Positions 49,524 through 59,181 of a stretch of DNA of 64,000 nt are shown here, piece after piece. Location: assembly GCA_905215695.1 (NCBI GenBank), contig CAJMQN010000008.1:43113-107112 (forward strand). Reading direction: 5' to 3'. Both the position numbers and the translations under genes were made by a program. Under the pieces are notes generated by a model that was given only the letters and a program-made list of their open reading frames with translations, did no database searches and was not told the DNA's origin. Source of the DNA: an uncultured bacterium (lineage in GTDB: Bacteria; Bacillota; Clostridia; Christensenellales; HGM11417). Positions within the stretch are counted from its first letter, which is position 1. Each line of letters begins with the position of its first letter.

Positions 49524-50395
49524 TCCTCCTTGTCCGACCGCTTTTGAAAAAAGGAATACGCACCGAAAATTCCCGCGTCGTTGCCGAGCACGGAAAGTTC
49601 GACTCTATAGCGGTCACTCTGTTTGAAATTCTTGAACCAACTATTGCCGCTCTCCGAAACGCCGCCGCCCAAAATCATAAGGCGGAACGGATAGCGTTCG
49701 TAAACCAAATCGCACGCCTTGCGCAAGTACACGAGCCATTCGCCTACCGCGGCACGCACGCTCTCGTCTCCGCTTTCGTAACGTCTCCAAAGCTCTTGTC
49801 TGGAGCAGACGATTCCGCGGTCGAAAAGCGCCTCGGTAAGCGCTGAACCGCTTGCGTACTGTTCGATACAGCCCCGCTTGCCGCAGGTGCACGGTCTGCC
49901 GCCTTCCATAAGCGTAAGATGACCCAAAGAGAGCAGTCTGCCCCTTTCAACGGGCTGTCCGTCGCAGACGACCCCGCCGCCCACGCCCGTGCCGAGCGTA
50001 AGCATGGCGACCATGTCCTCCCGAATCTCCCGCGCGAAACATTCGCCCAACAGAGCCGCCTGTCCGTCGTTCAGGCATTCGAAGGGTTTGCCCGTCTTTT
50101 CAGAAAAGAACTTGCCGAGTTCGAACCCCGTGTAACCGGGCAGGAGATCGGTTGCGAACGTCACCGCTTTCTTTTTGCTGTCGATATCGCCCGCGCTTGA
50201 AAGCGCGACGGCATCGTACTCCTTCTCGGAGAACACGGAAAACGCTTTTGAAAAGGTCTCTTCGATCCCTCTTCTTCCGCAAGAAATATCCGTCCGAACA
50301 AAAACACGCTTGATGATTTCTCCCGAGCGGACGATCGCTCCCTTCAATCCCGTTCCGCCGAGGTCGAGACATAGCACGTCAGGAATAGCGCGCAT
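49514..50395 (-). CDS. ROK-family sugar kinase, probable N-acetylmannosamine kinase
   Basis: A 293-aa ROK kinase: phosphate motif LDLGGTGLKG (10-19), catalytic D110 in CLNDGQAALLGE, glycine-rich TLGTGVGGGVV, and the ROK zinc motif GHLTLMEGGRPCTCGKRGCIEQYASG. It overlaps the DUF4127 gene by 17 nt and the GDPD gene by 10 nt. Presence of NanE in the same operon makes ManNAc the best guess for the substrate (NanK role), giving ManNAc-6-P for epimerisation. Glucose or another hexose cannot be excluded. Confidence 0.85.
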   Translation of the reverse strand: MRAIPDVLCLDLGGTGLKGAIVRSGEIIKRVFVRTDISCGRRGIEETFSKAFSVFSEKEYDAVALSSAGDIDSKKKAVTFATDLLPGYTGFELGKFFSEKTGKPFECLNDGQAALLGECFAREIREDMVAMLTLGTGVGGGVVCDGQPVERGRLLSLGHLTLMEGGRPCTCGKRGCIEQYASGSALTEALFDRGIVCSRQELWRRYESGDESVRAAVGEWLVYLRKACDLVYERYPFRLMILGGGVSESGNSWFKNFKQSDRYRVELSVLGNDAGIFGAYSFFQKRSDKEDCL

Positions 50396-51890
50396 TGACT
50401 TCGAACTCCGTTTCGAACATTCTGTTCCACGGCATTTTACAGCAGTCGATCTTATATTTATCGACGAGTGAGGGCATCAGCTTTTTCAGATAGTGCTGCG
50501 TTTCCTTTTTCACCAACTCGGATATCTCCTTGCCCTTGTCGCCGAGGTCGCGGTACGCACAACCGTAATCGTTCAAAAGGTTTGCGGCATAGCGACGGCT
50601 GTGCGCGCAAAAGCCCACGTCCTCGTAATAGCGGAGCGCCAGAAACTTTTGCATGCCCTCCGTTTTACCGAACACGGCGGAGAGCGCAGCCGCGCTTATC
50701 ACCGTGCCGAGCGTGTTGCCCGAAGTGTTCCAGCCGCCGTATGCCAATACGTCGAGCGAAATACCCGCTTCCTCCAGGAGGGCGGCAAGTTTCAAATCGC
50801 CGCCGTTGCCGTACGCAACGTCCGCCACGGCAACTTTTTTACCGAAATGCAATTCACGTTCGATTCGCTTGACGAAATCGAAAAGTCTTCTGCCTTTCAC
50901 GTAGCTTTCGCCGATCTCCTGCCCGGGCGCTTCGAGTTGCGTCTCCTCCACGCCGTTGACCGCAAGAATAAAATCCGCCGCCTCGCCCTTATCCGCAATG
51001 CGGCATCCTGCCGCGGCAATCTGCGAAAGAAGGGATTGCCCGAGCTCTCTGTCCTCGTATTTCGGCACCATCTGCGGCACGCCCTCCGTGTTGTAGAAAA
51101 TCTCTACGGAAGGGCATACGCCGTAATCCTTTAACACAGCGCGGCATACAAGCGTCATGCCGACCTCGTCCGCGCCGGGATAACTCTGCACGAGGTGCTC
51201 TTTTTTGATGTTTTGCACGTGACTGTATATGCGCTGTTGATCCTCTTTGATAAAGCCGTAGAGCGAGCTGTCATCCTGCGGTATCACAAGATAGTCTATC
51301 ACGTCACCGACCAAATCGATCGTGCGTAAATTCATATCCGTGTTCAATTTGCGGCGGGTAAGATAGTCTTCGAGCTTGCCCGCCGTCTTTTTTTCGTATT
51401 CGGCAATCAGTTTTTCATCAACAGGAAGTCCCAATTTGCGCTTGTGGTACGCCTCGCCCAAAAGGAAAATCTCCCTTCCGCAATCCCCGTAATAGTCGGG
51501 CTCCTCTTCCGAAGAAGAGTACTGCGGACAGCGCATAATCAGTTGAAAGGCATAAATTTTGAGTACGGGATTGCGCTCCTTCATCATGCGCAACACGTCC
51601 AGCCTTGCGCAAAGCTCTTCCGATGAAAAATGGTGCAGTCTGCCGTAGAGCAATCCGCCGTACAAGAGCATATCCATACTGATCACCGCAATATTTGCCT
51701 TAGACGCATTGTCGAGCAAAAATGATCTGATATATTCGTGGTCGGCGGGCGTCTTCATTTTGCCCAGCCGTTCGCGCTCGGGTACAATCAGGCTGTATTC
51801 GGGATTGTCCTCCAATAGTTTGTACGGAAACAGATAGTTGCATGGACGCTCGTCAAGCGGAATCATCAGTATGTTTTTTTTGTTATTCAT
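50379..51890 (-). CDS. DUF4127 family protein
   Basis: A 503-aa member of the DUF4127 family, recognised from the N-terminal IPLDERPCNYLFP and the late YGGWNTSGNTLGTVISAAAL motif. It has alternating alpha/beta sequence, no signal peptide and no known activity. It sits between NanE and the ROK kinase with overlaps on both sides (4 and 17 nt), so its product is very likely made in step with ManNAc metabolism. A deacetylase, hydrolase or epimerase role in amino-sugar processing is possible but unproven. Confidence 0.85.
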   Translation of the reverse strand: MNNKKNILMIPLDERPCNYLFPYKLLEDNPEYSLIVPERERLGKMKTPADHEYIRSFLLDNASKANIAVISMDMLLYGGLLYGRLHHFSSEELCARLDVLRMMKERNPVLKIYAFQLIMRCPQYSSSEEEPDYYGDCGREIFLLGEAYHKRKLGLPVDEKLIAEYEKKTAGKLEDYLTRRKLNTDMNLRTIDLVGDVIDYLVIPQDDSSLYGFIKEDQQRIYSHVQNIKKEHLVQSYPGADEVGMTLVCRAVLKDYGVCPSVEIFYNTEGVPQMVPKYEDRELGQSLLSQIAAAGCRIADKGEAADFILAVNGVEETQLEAPGQEIGESYVKGRRLFDFVKRIERELHFGKKVAVADVAYGNGGDLKLAALLEEAGISLDVLAYGGWNTSGNTLGTVISAAALSAVFGKTEGMQKFLALRYYEDVGFCAHSRRYAANLLNDYGCAYRDLGDKGKEISELVKKETQHYLKKLMPSLVDKYKIDCCKMPWNRMFETEFEVNARYS

Positions 51891-52573
51891 AATTTACCCA
51901 ATAAGTCGTTGAATCTTTGTGTGATATTTTTCGGGCGGGTGATCGCGCTCCCTATGACGACCGCGTAAGGATCGGCTTGAAGCACGCGAGCAAGCTGCGC
52001 TTGTTCCCAAATGCCCCCTTCCGCTATCAGCTTCGCGTGTTTCAGCCGTTTACGAAGTTCGTGCAGCAACTCGTAATCGGGAATAGAAACGCCCTCGGTC
52101 GCGGGGGTATAGCCGCGCATGGTCGTCCCGATAAAATCGAATCCGAGCGCATCCGCTTCGAGCGCGTTTTCAAGCGTATCGCAATCCGCCATCAACAGGA
52201 TTGCGGAATCACGCTCTTTTGCGCAATCCATCAATTCTTTGGTTGTAACGTTTCCCGGTCGAACTCTTCCCGTAACATCCATTGCAAGAACGTCCGCACC
52301 GCTTTCTATCACTTCGTAGATTTCCCTTTCGGTGGACGTGATGTACACTTCGCTGTCCGGATAGACGCGTTTTACAAGCCCTATCACGGGAACGGAGACC
52401 TCCGCTTTGATCGCGGGGATTTCCTCCGCAAGCGCGCGGATCGCCACCGCGCCCCCCTCCACTGCTGCGCGCGCCATATAGCGCATCAGGTTGAGCCCGT
52501 ACAGAGGCTCGCCCTCCGCCGCCTGACAGGATACGATCAGCCCGCGAGGCGGCGGCAAGTGAGTTTTGTTCAT
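51887..52573 (-). CDS. nanE: N-acetylmannosamine-6-phosphate 2-epimerase
   Basis: A 228-aa TIM-barrel epimerase that converts ManNAc-6-P to GlcNAc-6-P. Diagnostic segments are LIVSCQAAEGEPLY, GLVKRVYPDSEVYITST (catalytic Lys), DVLAMDVTGRVRPGN, LMADCDTLENALEADALGFDFIGTTMRGYT and LIAEGGIWEQAQLARVL. It starts 2 nt after the six-module lipoprotein gene and overlaps DUF4127 by ATGA. No nanA lyase lies in the window, so ManNAc rather than intact sialic acid may be the incoming sugar. Confidence 0.94.
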   Translation of the reverse strand: MNKTHLPPPRGLIVSCQAAEGEPLYGLNLMRYMARAAVEGGAVAIRALAEEIPAIKAEVSVPVIGLVKRVYPDSEVYITSTEREIYEVIESGADVLAMDVTGRVRPGNVTTKELMDCAKERDSAILLMADCDTLENALEADALGFDFIGTTMRGYTPATEGVSIPDYELLHELRKRLKHAKLIAEGGIWEQAQLARVLQADPYAVVIGSAITRPKNITQRFNDLLGKL

Positions 52574-52575
52574 AG

Positions 52576-55500
52576 TTATCCTCTTAAAAATACAACATTG
52601 TCAAACGTGATATCCGTTACGCCGTAGTAGGTTAAGCCGATCGTCAGATAATTGAAAATCATGTCCGACCAATCATTCTCGCCGCTCAACTGACTGAAAT
52701 ACACGACAACGTGCGTCGTTTCCCCGCCCTTTACGGAAACGGTGGTTTCCTTCGCGTTACTCCAACGCTGTAATTTTACAATCAGATCTACGTCGGCGCC
52801 TGCGGTAACGTCAAAGGAAATCGCATAACAGTTCTGGAAGTCGTCCTCCGAGCCGATGCCGCCCGCCGCCGCGAAGTTGTACTGCAATCCGTTCCACCCG
52901 CTTGCCGTGGTAAGCTTCATGGCGCCGCCTTCGAGCGTAACGTCTGTTGAGTGCCACGCGCTCTGCAAAGCCGCACTATCTTGATAGGACGAGAAATCGT
53001 CGATCACGATCGGATCGGGCGTAGCATTTTCTTCGGTAAAGAATTGCAGATCATCGATCACTGCGGTAAAATTTTGGTCGTATTGGTTGACGAATACGCG
53101 CAGATAATCGATCTTTTCCTTCATCAATGCCCCGCTGTTTCCGTTCGAAAGGGACATCGCGTCATACATGACGACGATTTTTCCGATATTGTTCTTCGAG
53201 CTGCTGTAAACGGGTCTCGTGATCGTGTACACATTCGAATATGAGCCGATTTGAATAACGATTGAGGGGTTTCCCGCGCTTGATCTCAACCGAACCGCAA
53301 ACGAGAACCCGATTGTCTTTGTAAAATCGTACTTTTTGAGATACGCGCTGTTTACCGTGAAATCGAACGTACCGTTTGCGGTAAACTTTGCGCTCTTCGT
53401 TCCCGAAAGCGGATCCTCCGTTTCGAGCGCGAGCGTTGCGCCTTCGACGGCACAAAAGGAGGAAATCGTGTCGTCCGTCAGTTCTTCGAAGTTTTCGATC
53501 AGTCCCGCCGTACGGTCGGGTTCTTGATATTCTTCGTCGGAATACGCAAAGTCGTCGAAGAGCGCGCCGCCCGCGCCCGCGGTAAAACCGATATAGAATT
53601 GCTTTATCGTTCCCGTTAATTTATCCCCGTTGTCTGTCGCGAGATCCGCAATATTGACGCCGACTTCGTCCCCCGTAACGGCAACGACGACGTTCTTTTT
53701 ATAAACCGCCCAATTCGTGCCGACAAGGCGCACCGAATACGTGCCCGCCGTCGCCTTAAAGCGAATGGATCTTACATTGTGGAAACTGACGTTCGGATAA
53801 TCGTACGTAAACGCCACCCAACCGCTTTGCGATATTTTCAGGCTCTTCGTTCCCGAAAGCGGGTTTTGCGTTTCAAGCGCAAGTGTTGCGCCGTCTCCCT
53901 TCCATACCGCCTGCAACTCTGCGTCCGAAGCGTAATCCTCAAAGTTGTCGAATGCACCTACTTTCGGCGTATAGTCCTTGGGAACGAAGGTCTCGTCCGA
54001 GAAAATCAGATCGTCGATCGTGACGGGCGCGCTCTGCTTTACCCCGATCCAAAGCTCTTTGATGCTTGTCAGACGCACTTCGTTTCCGCTGTTCGGCGTG
54101 AGCTCTTCCAGATTTGCGCCTGCCCAATCCCCGTCCTTTGCGATAGTAATGTCCGCCGTGTAAGATACGTTGTCGCTTCCGATCAGACGGAACTGATAAC
54201 TACCCGCCGTCGCCTTAAAGCGGATGGAAGTTATGCCCGCAAAGCTCACGTTGGGATAGGAAAGTTTTGCAACGCCCCATGCCGAAGAAGAGGTCAGTTT
54301 CAATGCCTTACCGCCCTCCCCGAAAGGCGAATTTACCAAGTCAAACGCAATCGTGCCGTCTTTCTTCCACACTTCTTCGAGCGCCGTCAGGTCGGCATAG
54401 TCGTTGAAGTCGTCCTCAACGCCCGTCTGAGGCGTATAGTCCTTGGGGACGAAGATCTCAACCGAGAAGGTCAGATCGTCGATGACACGCACCTTTTCGT
54501 TCGCGTCCTTGCATCCGATCACCAGGCAGCGGATCGACGCAAGCGTCCCCTCCGAGCCCGTGCGAAGAATGAGTTCGGAAAGATTGATCCCCGCCTCGTC
54601 TCCGTCTTTTGCAACAATGATATTTTCTTTTTCGAATACGCCGCCCTCCGCAGTCTCGAGCTGAATCACGTAATTGCCCGCGCTCGCCCTGAACGAGACG
54701 GACACGATTTGCGTAAAGTCGTAATACGGAAAGGAAAGGCGCGCCGTCGCCCAGGCTGCACTCGGCGTCAGTTCGAGCGCTGCGCCGTCGGAATAGGGAC
54801 TTCCCGCAAGCGTATAATTGCCCATGTTCTCGAACGACCATTTCTGTTCCATTTCGTCGTCGTCCGCATAGCCGTTGAAATCGTCGTACACGCCCGAGGG
54901 AGCGGGAGTGGTCGTTTCGATTTCACTGCGGCTGTCCGTCGTATAGTTCTCGTCCGAACCGATCGAGACATCGTCAATGAGCAGAGTGGAATCGCTGCTG
55001 CCCGTAAAGAACAGCCAAAAACGGGTGATTCCCGCCAGATCCCAAATGCCGTCGCCGCCGCCAATATCTTCAAACGCCGAAAAAGGAATGCTCACGTAAC
55101 ACGCTTCGGGATTTTTAACGGAGAAGGTCGCCGCCCAGGACTGATAGCCGCGTTTGCCGATACGCACTTCGACGTTCACGCCCATGCCGTCCCCTTTGAC
55201 CCACATTCTGATTCCCTTTGCGCCGCTCCAGACTTTTTTGTCCGAGGGAAGTTTGCACGTGACGCCCGCCCAGCCCTTGTTGCCTGCGGTATAGTCAATC
55301 TGCATTGCCTTGCTGTTGTTCACGCCGCCCTCGACGAGGCTGACGCCCAATTCGTTTCCGTCCACATGAGTCGGAAATTCCGCGCGAAGCGCCGCGTCGT
55401 CCGCGAAGGATTCAAAATCGTAGAGCGTCCGCGCCGCCGTATAGTCGGGCGCATCTGTATCGTGCGAAGCAATTGTTTTAAAAGAGCTCACCGCAGTGTT

Positions 55501-55842
55501 CAGCGCGACCGTCTCATTCTCCCCTTCTTTGAACGCCGTCACGCGCAGATGATACTGCGTGGCGTGCGCGAGCGCGTTGCCGACCGTATATGAAAGCTCC
55601 GCCGTGGTCGCTTCGCGCACAACGTTTTCATAACCGCCGTCAGAAGCGATTTCCACGTGGTAACCCGTCGCGTTCTCCTCCGCGCTCCAACTGATTTCGG
55701 GACAGGTGGAAACATTCTCCGCCCCGTTCGCGGGCGTTAAAATTTTCATTGTGCTTCCATTGCCGCACGCCGTCAGTGCGACCGACATCAGCGTCGCCGC
55801 AAAAACCGCGCAAACGAAATACGACCAAAATTTCCTCTTCAT
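52576..55842 (-). CDS. Large lipoprotein with FN3 and six tandem CBM-like domains
   Basis: A 1088-aa surface lipoprotein: start MKRKFWSYFV after SD GGGGGCGG, lipidated Cys26 (LTACG), a fibronectin-III-like domain (about 32-125) and six beta-sandwich modules, each opening with a variant of (D)(D)F-x-x-YADxxxLxxxW (YDFESFADDAAL, YDDFNGYADDDEM, EDDFNDYADLTAL, DNFEDYASDAEL, IENFEELTDDTI, IDDFSSYQDSAAL) and joined by linkers like FVPKDYTP. Modules resemble CBM11/CIA30-type galactose-binding folds. It probably captures polysaccharide at the cell surface for the glycosidase encoded just upstream. Ligand unknown. Confidence 0.8.
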   Translation of the reverse strand: MKRKFWSYFVCAVFAATLMSVALTACGNGSTMKILTPANGAENVSTCPEISWSAEENATGYHVEIASDGGYENVVREATTAELSYTVGNALAHATQYHLRVTAFKEGENETVALNTAVSSFKTIASHDTDAPDYTAARTLYDFESFADDAALRAEFPTHVDGNELGVSLVEGGVNNSKAMQIDYTAGNKGWAGVTCKLPSDKKVWSGAKGIRMWVKGDGMGVNVEVRIGKRGYQSWAATFSVKNPEACYVSIPFSAFEDIGGGDGIWDLAGITRFWLFFTGSSDSTLLIDDVSIGSDENYTTDSRSEIETTTPAPSGVYDDFNGYADDDEMEQKWSFENMGNYTLAGSPYSDGAALELTPSAAWATARLSFPYYDFTQIVSVSFRASAGNYVIQLETAEGGVFEKENIIVAKDGDEAGINLSELILRTGSEGTLASIRCLVIGCKDANEKVRVIDDLTFSVEIFVPKDYTPQTGVEDDFNDYADLTALEEVWKKDGTIAFDLVNSPFGEGGKALKLTSSSAWGVAKLSYPNVSFAGITSIRFKATAGSYQFRLIGSDNVSYTADITIAKDGDWAGANLEELTPNSGNEVRLTSIKELWIGVKQSAPVTIDDLIFSDETFVPKDYTPKVGAFDNFEDYASDAELQAVWKGDGATLALETQNPLSGTKSLKISQSGWVAFTYDYPNVSFHNVRSIRFKATAGTYSVRLVGTNWAVYKKNVVVAVTGDEVGVNIADLATDNGDKLTGTIKQFYIGFTAGAGGALFDDFAYSDEEYQEPDRTAGLIENFEELTDDTISSFCAVEGATLALETEDPLSGTKSAKFTANGTFDFTVNSAYLKKYDFTKTIGFSFAVRLRSSAGNPSIVIQIGSYSNVYTITRPVYSSSKNNIGKIVVMYDAMSLSNGNSGALMKEKIDYLRVFVNQYDQNFTAVIDDLQFFTEENATPDPIVIDDFSSYQDSAALQSAWHSTDVTLEGGAMKLTTASGWNGLQYNFAAAGGIGSEDDFQNCYAISFDVTAGADVDLIVKLQRWSNAKETTVSVKGGETTHVVVYFSQLSGENDWSDMIFNYLTIGLTYYGVTDITFDNVVFLRG

Positions 55843-55858
55843 TTTTTCCGCCCCCTTT

Positions 55859-58297
55859 TTATTGCTTGTCAATGATGAACGCTCTGTCGCACGACCATGC
55901 GTCGAGTTCGAGTGTCAGTTTTCCTCCGACCGCGTTTACGGTGGAAGTGGAAACGACTCTTCCCGTTTGCGTATCGAACATCTTGACCGAATACGCGCCG
56001 TCCGAAAGATTGATATCAAGGGACATCCCCGCGATCGTGCCCGGATTGCGGTTGCTGTAATTGTAGCGCGTATCAAAGAGATACACGTACGCCGCGTCCT
56101 CCGAACGGTATCCGAGCGCGCGCATATATCCCGTCAACATTTGGCTCTCGTGTCTTACGGTATAGTCGCTGTAATCGAGAAGGTCCATTTTCACGAAATC
56201 TGCGGGCAGCAATTTGAAGTACTCGATTGCAGGGGTCAGATTGGAATAGTAGTCGTGCTGATTGACCTGCGTCCACCAGAACATCATGCCGCCCGTCGCA
56301 CCGCCGCCCATGGGCGCCGTGAATGCCATCTGCCGCATTAAGAGTCCTTCGGGATCGGTAAGATAGTTGAGTTCTCCCGACATGCCGCTTGCGCCCGTTT
56401 CGCCGATGAGCACGGGCTTTTTGAAGGTCTCCCAGACATTTCTTGCAACGTCCGCCGCGCTCGTCGCGTAAGCGCTGCCCCAAACGTAACTGTGAATGCT
56501 CGCGAAGTCAATCGCCTCTGCCGAGAATACCTGATCGATAAACAACAGCGCGGAACTCACCGAAACGAGGTGGTCGTAGGGGTCGATCGCGTGCATGTAT
56601 CCACCAATCTCCTGCGCCCACGCCTTTGCTACCTGTTCGTCGTAATCGGTGCCGTCCTCGTTCATGGCGGCGTGACCGATTTCGTTCATGATTTCCCAGC
56701 TCTGAATATTGCGGGAATATCCCCAACGCGCCACGTAGTAGCGGTAGAGCTTTTTCGTGTCCTCTTTGGCGCGCGCGTCCGTCCAAAACTGTTCGGGCTT
56801 TGTCAGATATCCGCCGTTCTGCACGTTGTAGGGGCTCGAATCCCAGCTGCGGAATTCCTCGTCGTGGTTCGGGCTCTCGTAGTTCATATAGTGCACCGCC
56901 ATGAAGGGAACTTGCAAATAGATTCCGTACTTCTCCGCCATTTCCAGAATGAGGTCGAAACGATACGCCTTGTCCTGACGGAAATCGAAACCGAGAATGC
57001 CGCCCTCCGTGCCCTGTACGCCGTGTCCGAGATAGGTCAGCCATACGCGGGCGAAGTTCATGCCCGCCGCCGCCATCTTCGGGAAGTACACGTCGTAATC
57101 GTAAGAGCCGCGCTTCGGATCCACGCTGTACGCAAGGTTCATGCCTTGCGCCACGTAAGGCGTGCCGTCCTCGAACACGAAATTACGCTTTTGCGTCTCC
57201 TCTACGCGGATCATGCCGCGGTTTTTCTCCTCGTCCGTATTTTCCGCAGCGGTCACGGCGGACGTATAGGTCGCCCGTCTTACGCCGTCGATTTCCACGA
57301 CCGTGCGGTACAGCCACTCTCCCGTTTCGTCAAAGCGGAAACGGAGCTTGAAACCCGAAAAATCCTTTTTTGTCATCACTTCTGTGCCGTTCAGTTCGTC
57401 GGGATTGTAATTGACGAGCTCGCGGCTTACGAAGTCCGCAACGACGGTATGACGCGACGGATTTGCGTTGTTTTCCACGCGCAAATCGCTCATGTAAAGG
57501 TCGCCCGAGACTGCGTTTCCGCGCGTCTGCACGTAGGCGCTGTACATACTGTTCAAGGGGAGCGAAGAAGCCTCGCCCGAAGGGATATTAAAGGTAAAAT
57601 CTTCCCATTTGAAGGTGTATTTTTTCCATTCCTCCGTCAGTTCGGGAAGCGCGATGTAACCTTCGCCCTTCTCCTGATACAGACAGAGATACAAGCCCTT
57701 CGTTTCGAGATTCGCGCCCGCTTTCAGCCAAATCGACACGCTGTCGTGAAGATTCGTGATTGCGCCGCGGTCGGGAATCACGGCGCCCGCGTTGGCATAA
57801 GTTCCCTGCTCCGAATGAAAACGAGCCAAGCCTACAGGCGTTTTTACCCCTTCTTTCAAATCGATCTTGCCTACGAGCGTTACGTCGCCCTGCGCCACGT
57901 AACCGTCGAGAGGGAAGTCCGCGCTCTCGACGAGAGATTTGAACGAACGCTCGTAGTCCTGATACCAAAACGCGGGCATTTCGTAAAATTTTCCCGAGGG
58001 GGACACGAACTGACCGTAAACGTTCACTTCGTCGGGATCGTATTTATTCCCCTCCGCCGTCACGTCGAGATCGAGTTCGAATTTTTCGTTCGCAACGTGC
58101 GAAGAGCCCTCCGCCTCCGTTACGCCGCCGAGAACCGTCCCGCCTCCGATGTTCACCACGGTGTTCTTTTCCGCCGCACGTATTTCCCGCACCGTCTTTT
58201 CGTGCGCGTCGTAGGGCGTATCGCCCTGTTCGGGACCGCAGGCGCAGAACGTCATGCAAACGACCGCGGCAAGTACCATGCAAATTGCCTTTTTCAT
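55859..58297 (-). CDS. Secreted lipoprotein glycoside hydrolase, GH5-like clan A with DUF5060-type domain
   Basis: An 812-aa protein with a lipobox (FCAC, Cys20). The segment DEVNVYGQFVSPSGKFYEMPAFWYQDYERSF is typical of DUF5060-like N-terminal domains of surface glycosidases. The TIM barrel carries the acid/base Glu in SWEIMNEIGHA and the nucleophile Glu in VLIGETGASG, the clan-A pattern; a beta domain ends the protein. It would cut an extracellular beta-linked glycan, delivering oligosaccharides to the ABC transporter upstream. The start at 58297 has SD GGAGGGAAGGG; the longer frame reads into malG-like sequence and is rejected. Confidence 0.8.
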   Translation of the reverse strand: MKKAICMVLAAVVCMTFCACGPEQGDTPYDAHEKTVREIRAAEKNTVVNIGGGTVLGGVTEAEGSSHVANEKFELDLDVTAEGNKYDPDEVNVYGQFVSPSGKFYEMPAFWYQDYERSFKSLVESADFPLDGYVAQGDVTLVGKIDLKEGVKTPVGLARFHSEQGTYANAGAVIPDRGAITNLHDSVSIWLKAGANLETKGLYLCLYQEKGEGYIALPELTEEWKKYTFKWEDFTFNIPSGEASSLPLNSMYSAYVQTRGNAVSGDLYMSDLRVENNANPSRHTVVADFVSRELVNYNPDELNGTEVMTKKDFSGFKLRFRFDETGEWLYRTVVEIDGVRRATYTSAVTAAENTDEEKNRGMIRVEETQKRNFVFEDGTPYVAQGMNLAYSVDPKRGSYDYDVYFPKMAAAGMNFARVWLTYLGHGVQGTEGGILGFDFRQDKAYRFDLILEMAEKYGIYLQVPFMAVHYMNYESPNHDEEFRSWDSSPYNVQNGGYLTKPEQFWTDARAKEDTKKLYRYYVARWGYSRNIQSWEIMNEIGHAAMNEDGTDYDEQVAKAWAQEIGGYMHAIDPYDHLVSVSSALLFIDQVFSAEAIDFASIHSYVWGSAYATSAADVARNVWETFKKPVLIGETGASGMSGELNYLTDPEGLLMRQMAFTAPMGGGATGGMMFWWTQVNQHDYYSNLTPAIEYFKLLPADFVKMDLLDYSDYTVRHESQMLTGYMRALGYRSEDAAYVYLFDTRYNYSNRNPGTIAGMSLDINLSDGAYSVKMFDTQTGRVVSTSTVNAVGGKLTLELDAWSCDRAFIIDKQ

Positions 58298-58317
58298 ATT
58301 TTCCCTTCCCTCCGTTC

Positions 58318-59181
58318 TTATTTTAATTCCGCAACGTAGATGCCCTTGTCCATCCACTTTTGCAAAGCAACGTAAACGACGAGCGTGGGAATCATGGAAA
58401 TCACGACTCCCGTAAGCAACATTAAATAACTGTTTTGATCGGGCGCCTGAAAGAACATAAGCGCCACGGGCACGGTGTAGAGCGATTCGCTCCTGAGATA
58501 GATGAGCGGTCCCATGCTGTCCTTCCAACTCGAAAGGAAGGAGGAGATTGCCACGACGATGAGCACCGCCGCCGACTGCGGAAGTATGATTTGCCACCAC
58601 ACCGTAAAGCGGTTTGCGCCGTCAATGCGCGCTGCCTCATCCATTTCGCGCGGAATGCCGCGCATGAACTGCGATATGAGCAGAATACTCGCCGCGCTTC
58701 CGAAGAACTGCGGCACGAGAATGGGAAGATAGGTATCCACCCAACCGTATGCGTTGAACATCAGAAACTGCGGAATCGAGCACACTTGCGCGGGCAGGAA
58801 CATCGTCAGGAGCAGGATGAGAAAAACAGTGTTTTTCCCCTTGAATCGGAATCTCGAAAAACCGTATGCGATAAAGGCGCTGCTGACGACGTTCAGCAAA
58901 ACGCCCACCGCCGCGAGCCAAATACTGTTGAGCATGTACCGCCAGAAGGACAGTTCCACGAATACGTAGAGATAGCGCGACCACTGCGGATCTTTGGGAA
59001 AAACAGGCGAGGGTTGGGTGTAGTACTCCACGTTGGTCTTTAACGACGAAAGAACCAGCCAGAAGAAGGGCAGCAAAATCATGATCGCGAGAAGCGTAGC
59101 CATGACGAGAAGCAGGATATCGCTGACCTGTATATTTCTGAGGCGTTTCGTCCTCTTCTTTTTCACTTCGTCGCTTTTCAT
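58318..59181 (-). CDS. CUT1 ABC sugar permease, MalG type
   Basis: A 287-aa permease with six helices and the cytoplasmic coupling motif EMDEAARIDGANRFTVWWQIILPQSAAVL (about 190-218). It forms the heterodimeric channel with the MalF-type protein encoded upstream; a one-base stop/start overlap (TGATG at 59179-59183) couples them. No CUT1 ATPase gene is in the operon, so a shared MsmK-like ATPase elsewhere must energise it. Confidence 0.92.
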   Translation of the reverse strand: MKSDEVKKKRTKRLRNIQVSDILLLVMATLLAIMILLPFFWLVLSSLKTNVEYYTQPSPVFPKDPQWSRYLYVFVELSFWRYMLNSIWLAAVGVLLNVVSSAFIAYGFSRFRFKGKNTVFLILLLTMFLPAQVCSIPQFLMFNAYGWVDTYLPILVPQFFGSAASILLISQFMRGIPREMDEAARIDGANRFTVWWQIILPQSAAVLIVVAISSFLSSWKDSMGPLIYLRSESLYTVPVALMFFQAPDQNSYLMLLTGVVISMIPTLVVYVALQKWMDKGIYVAELK

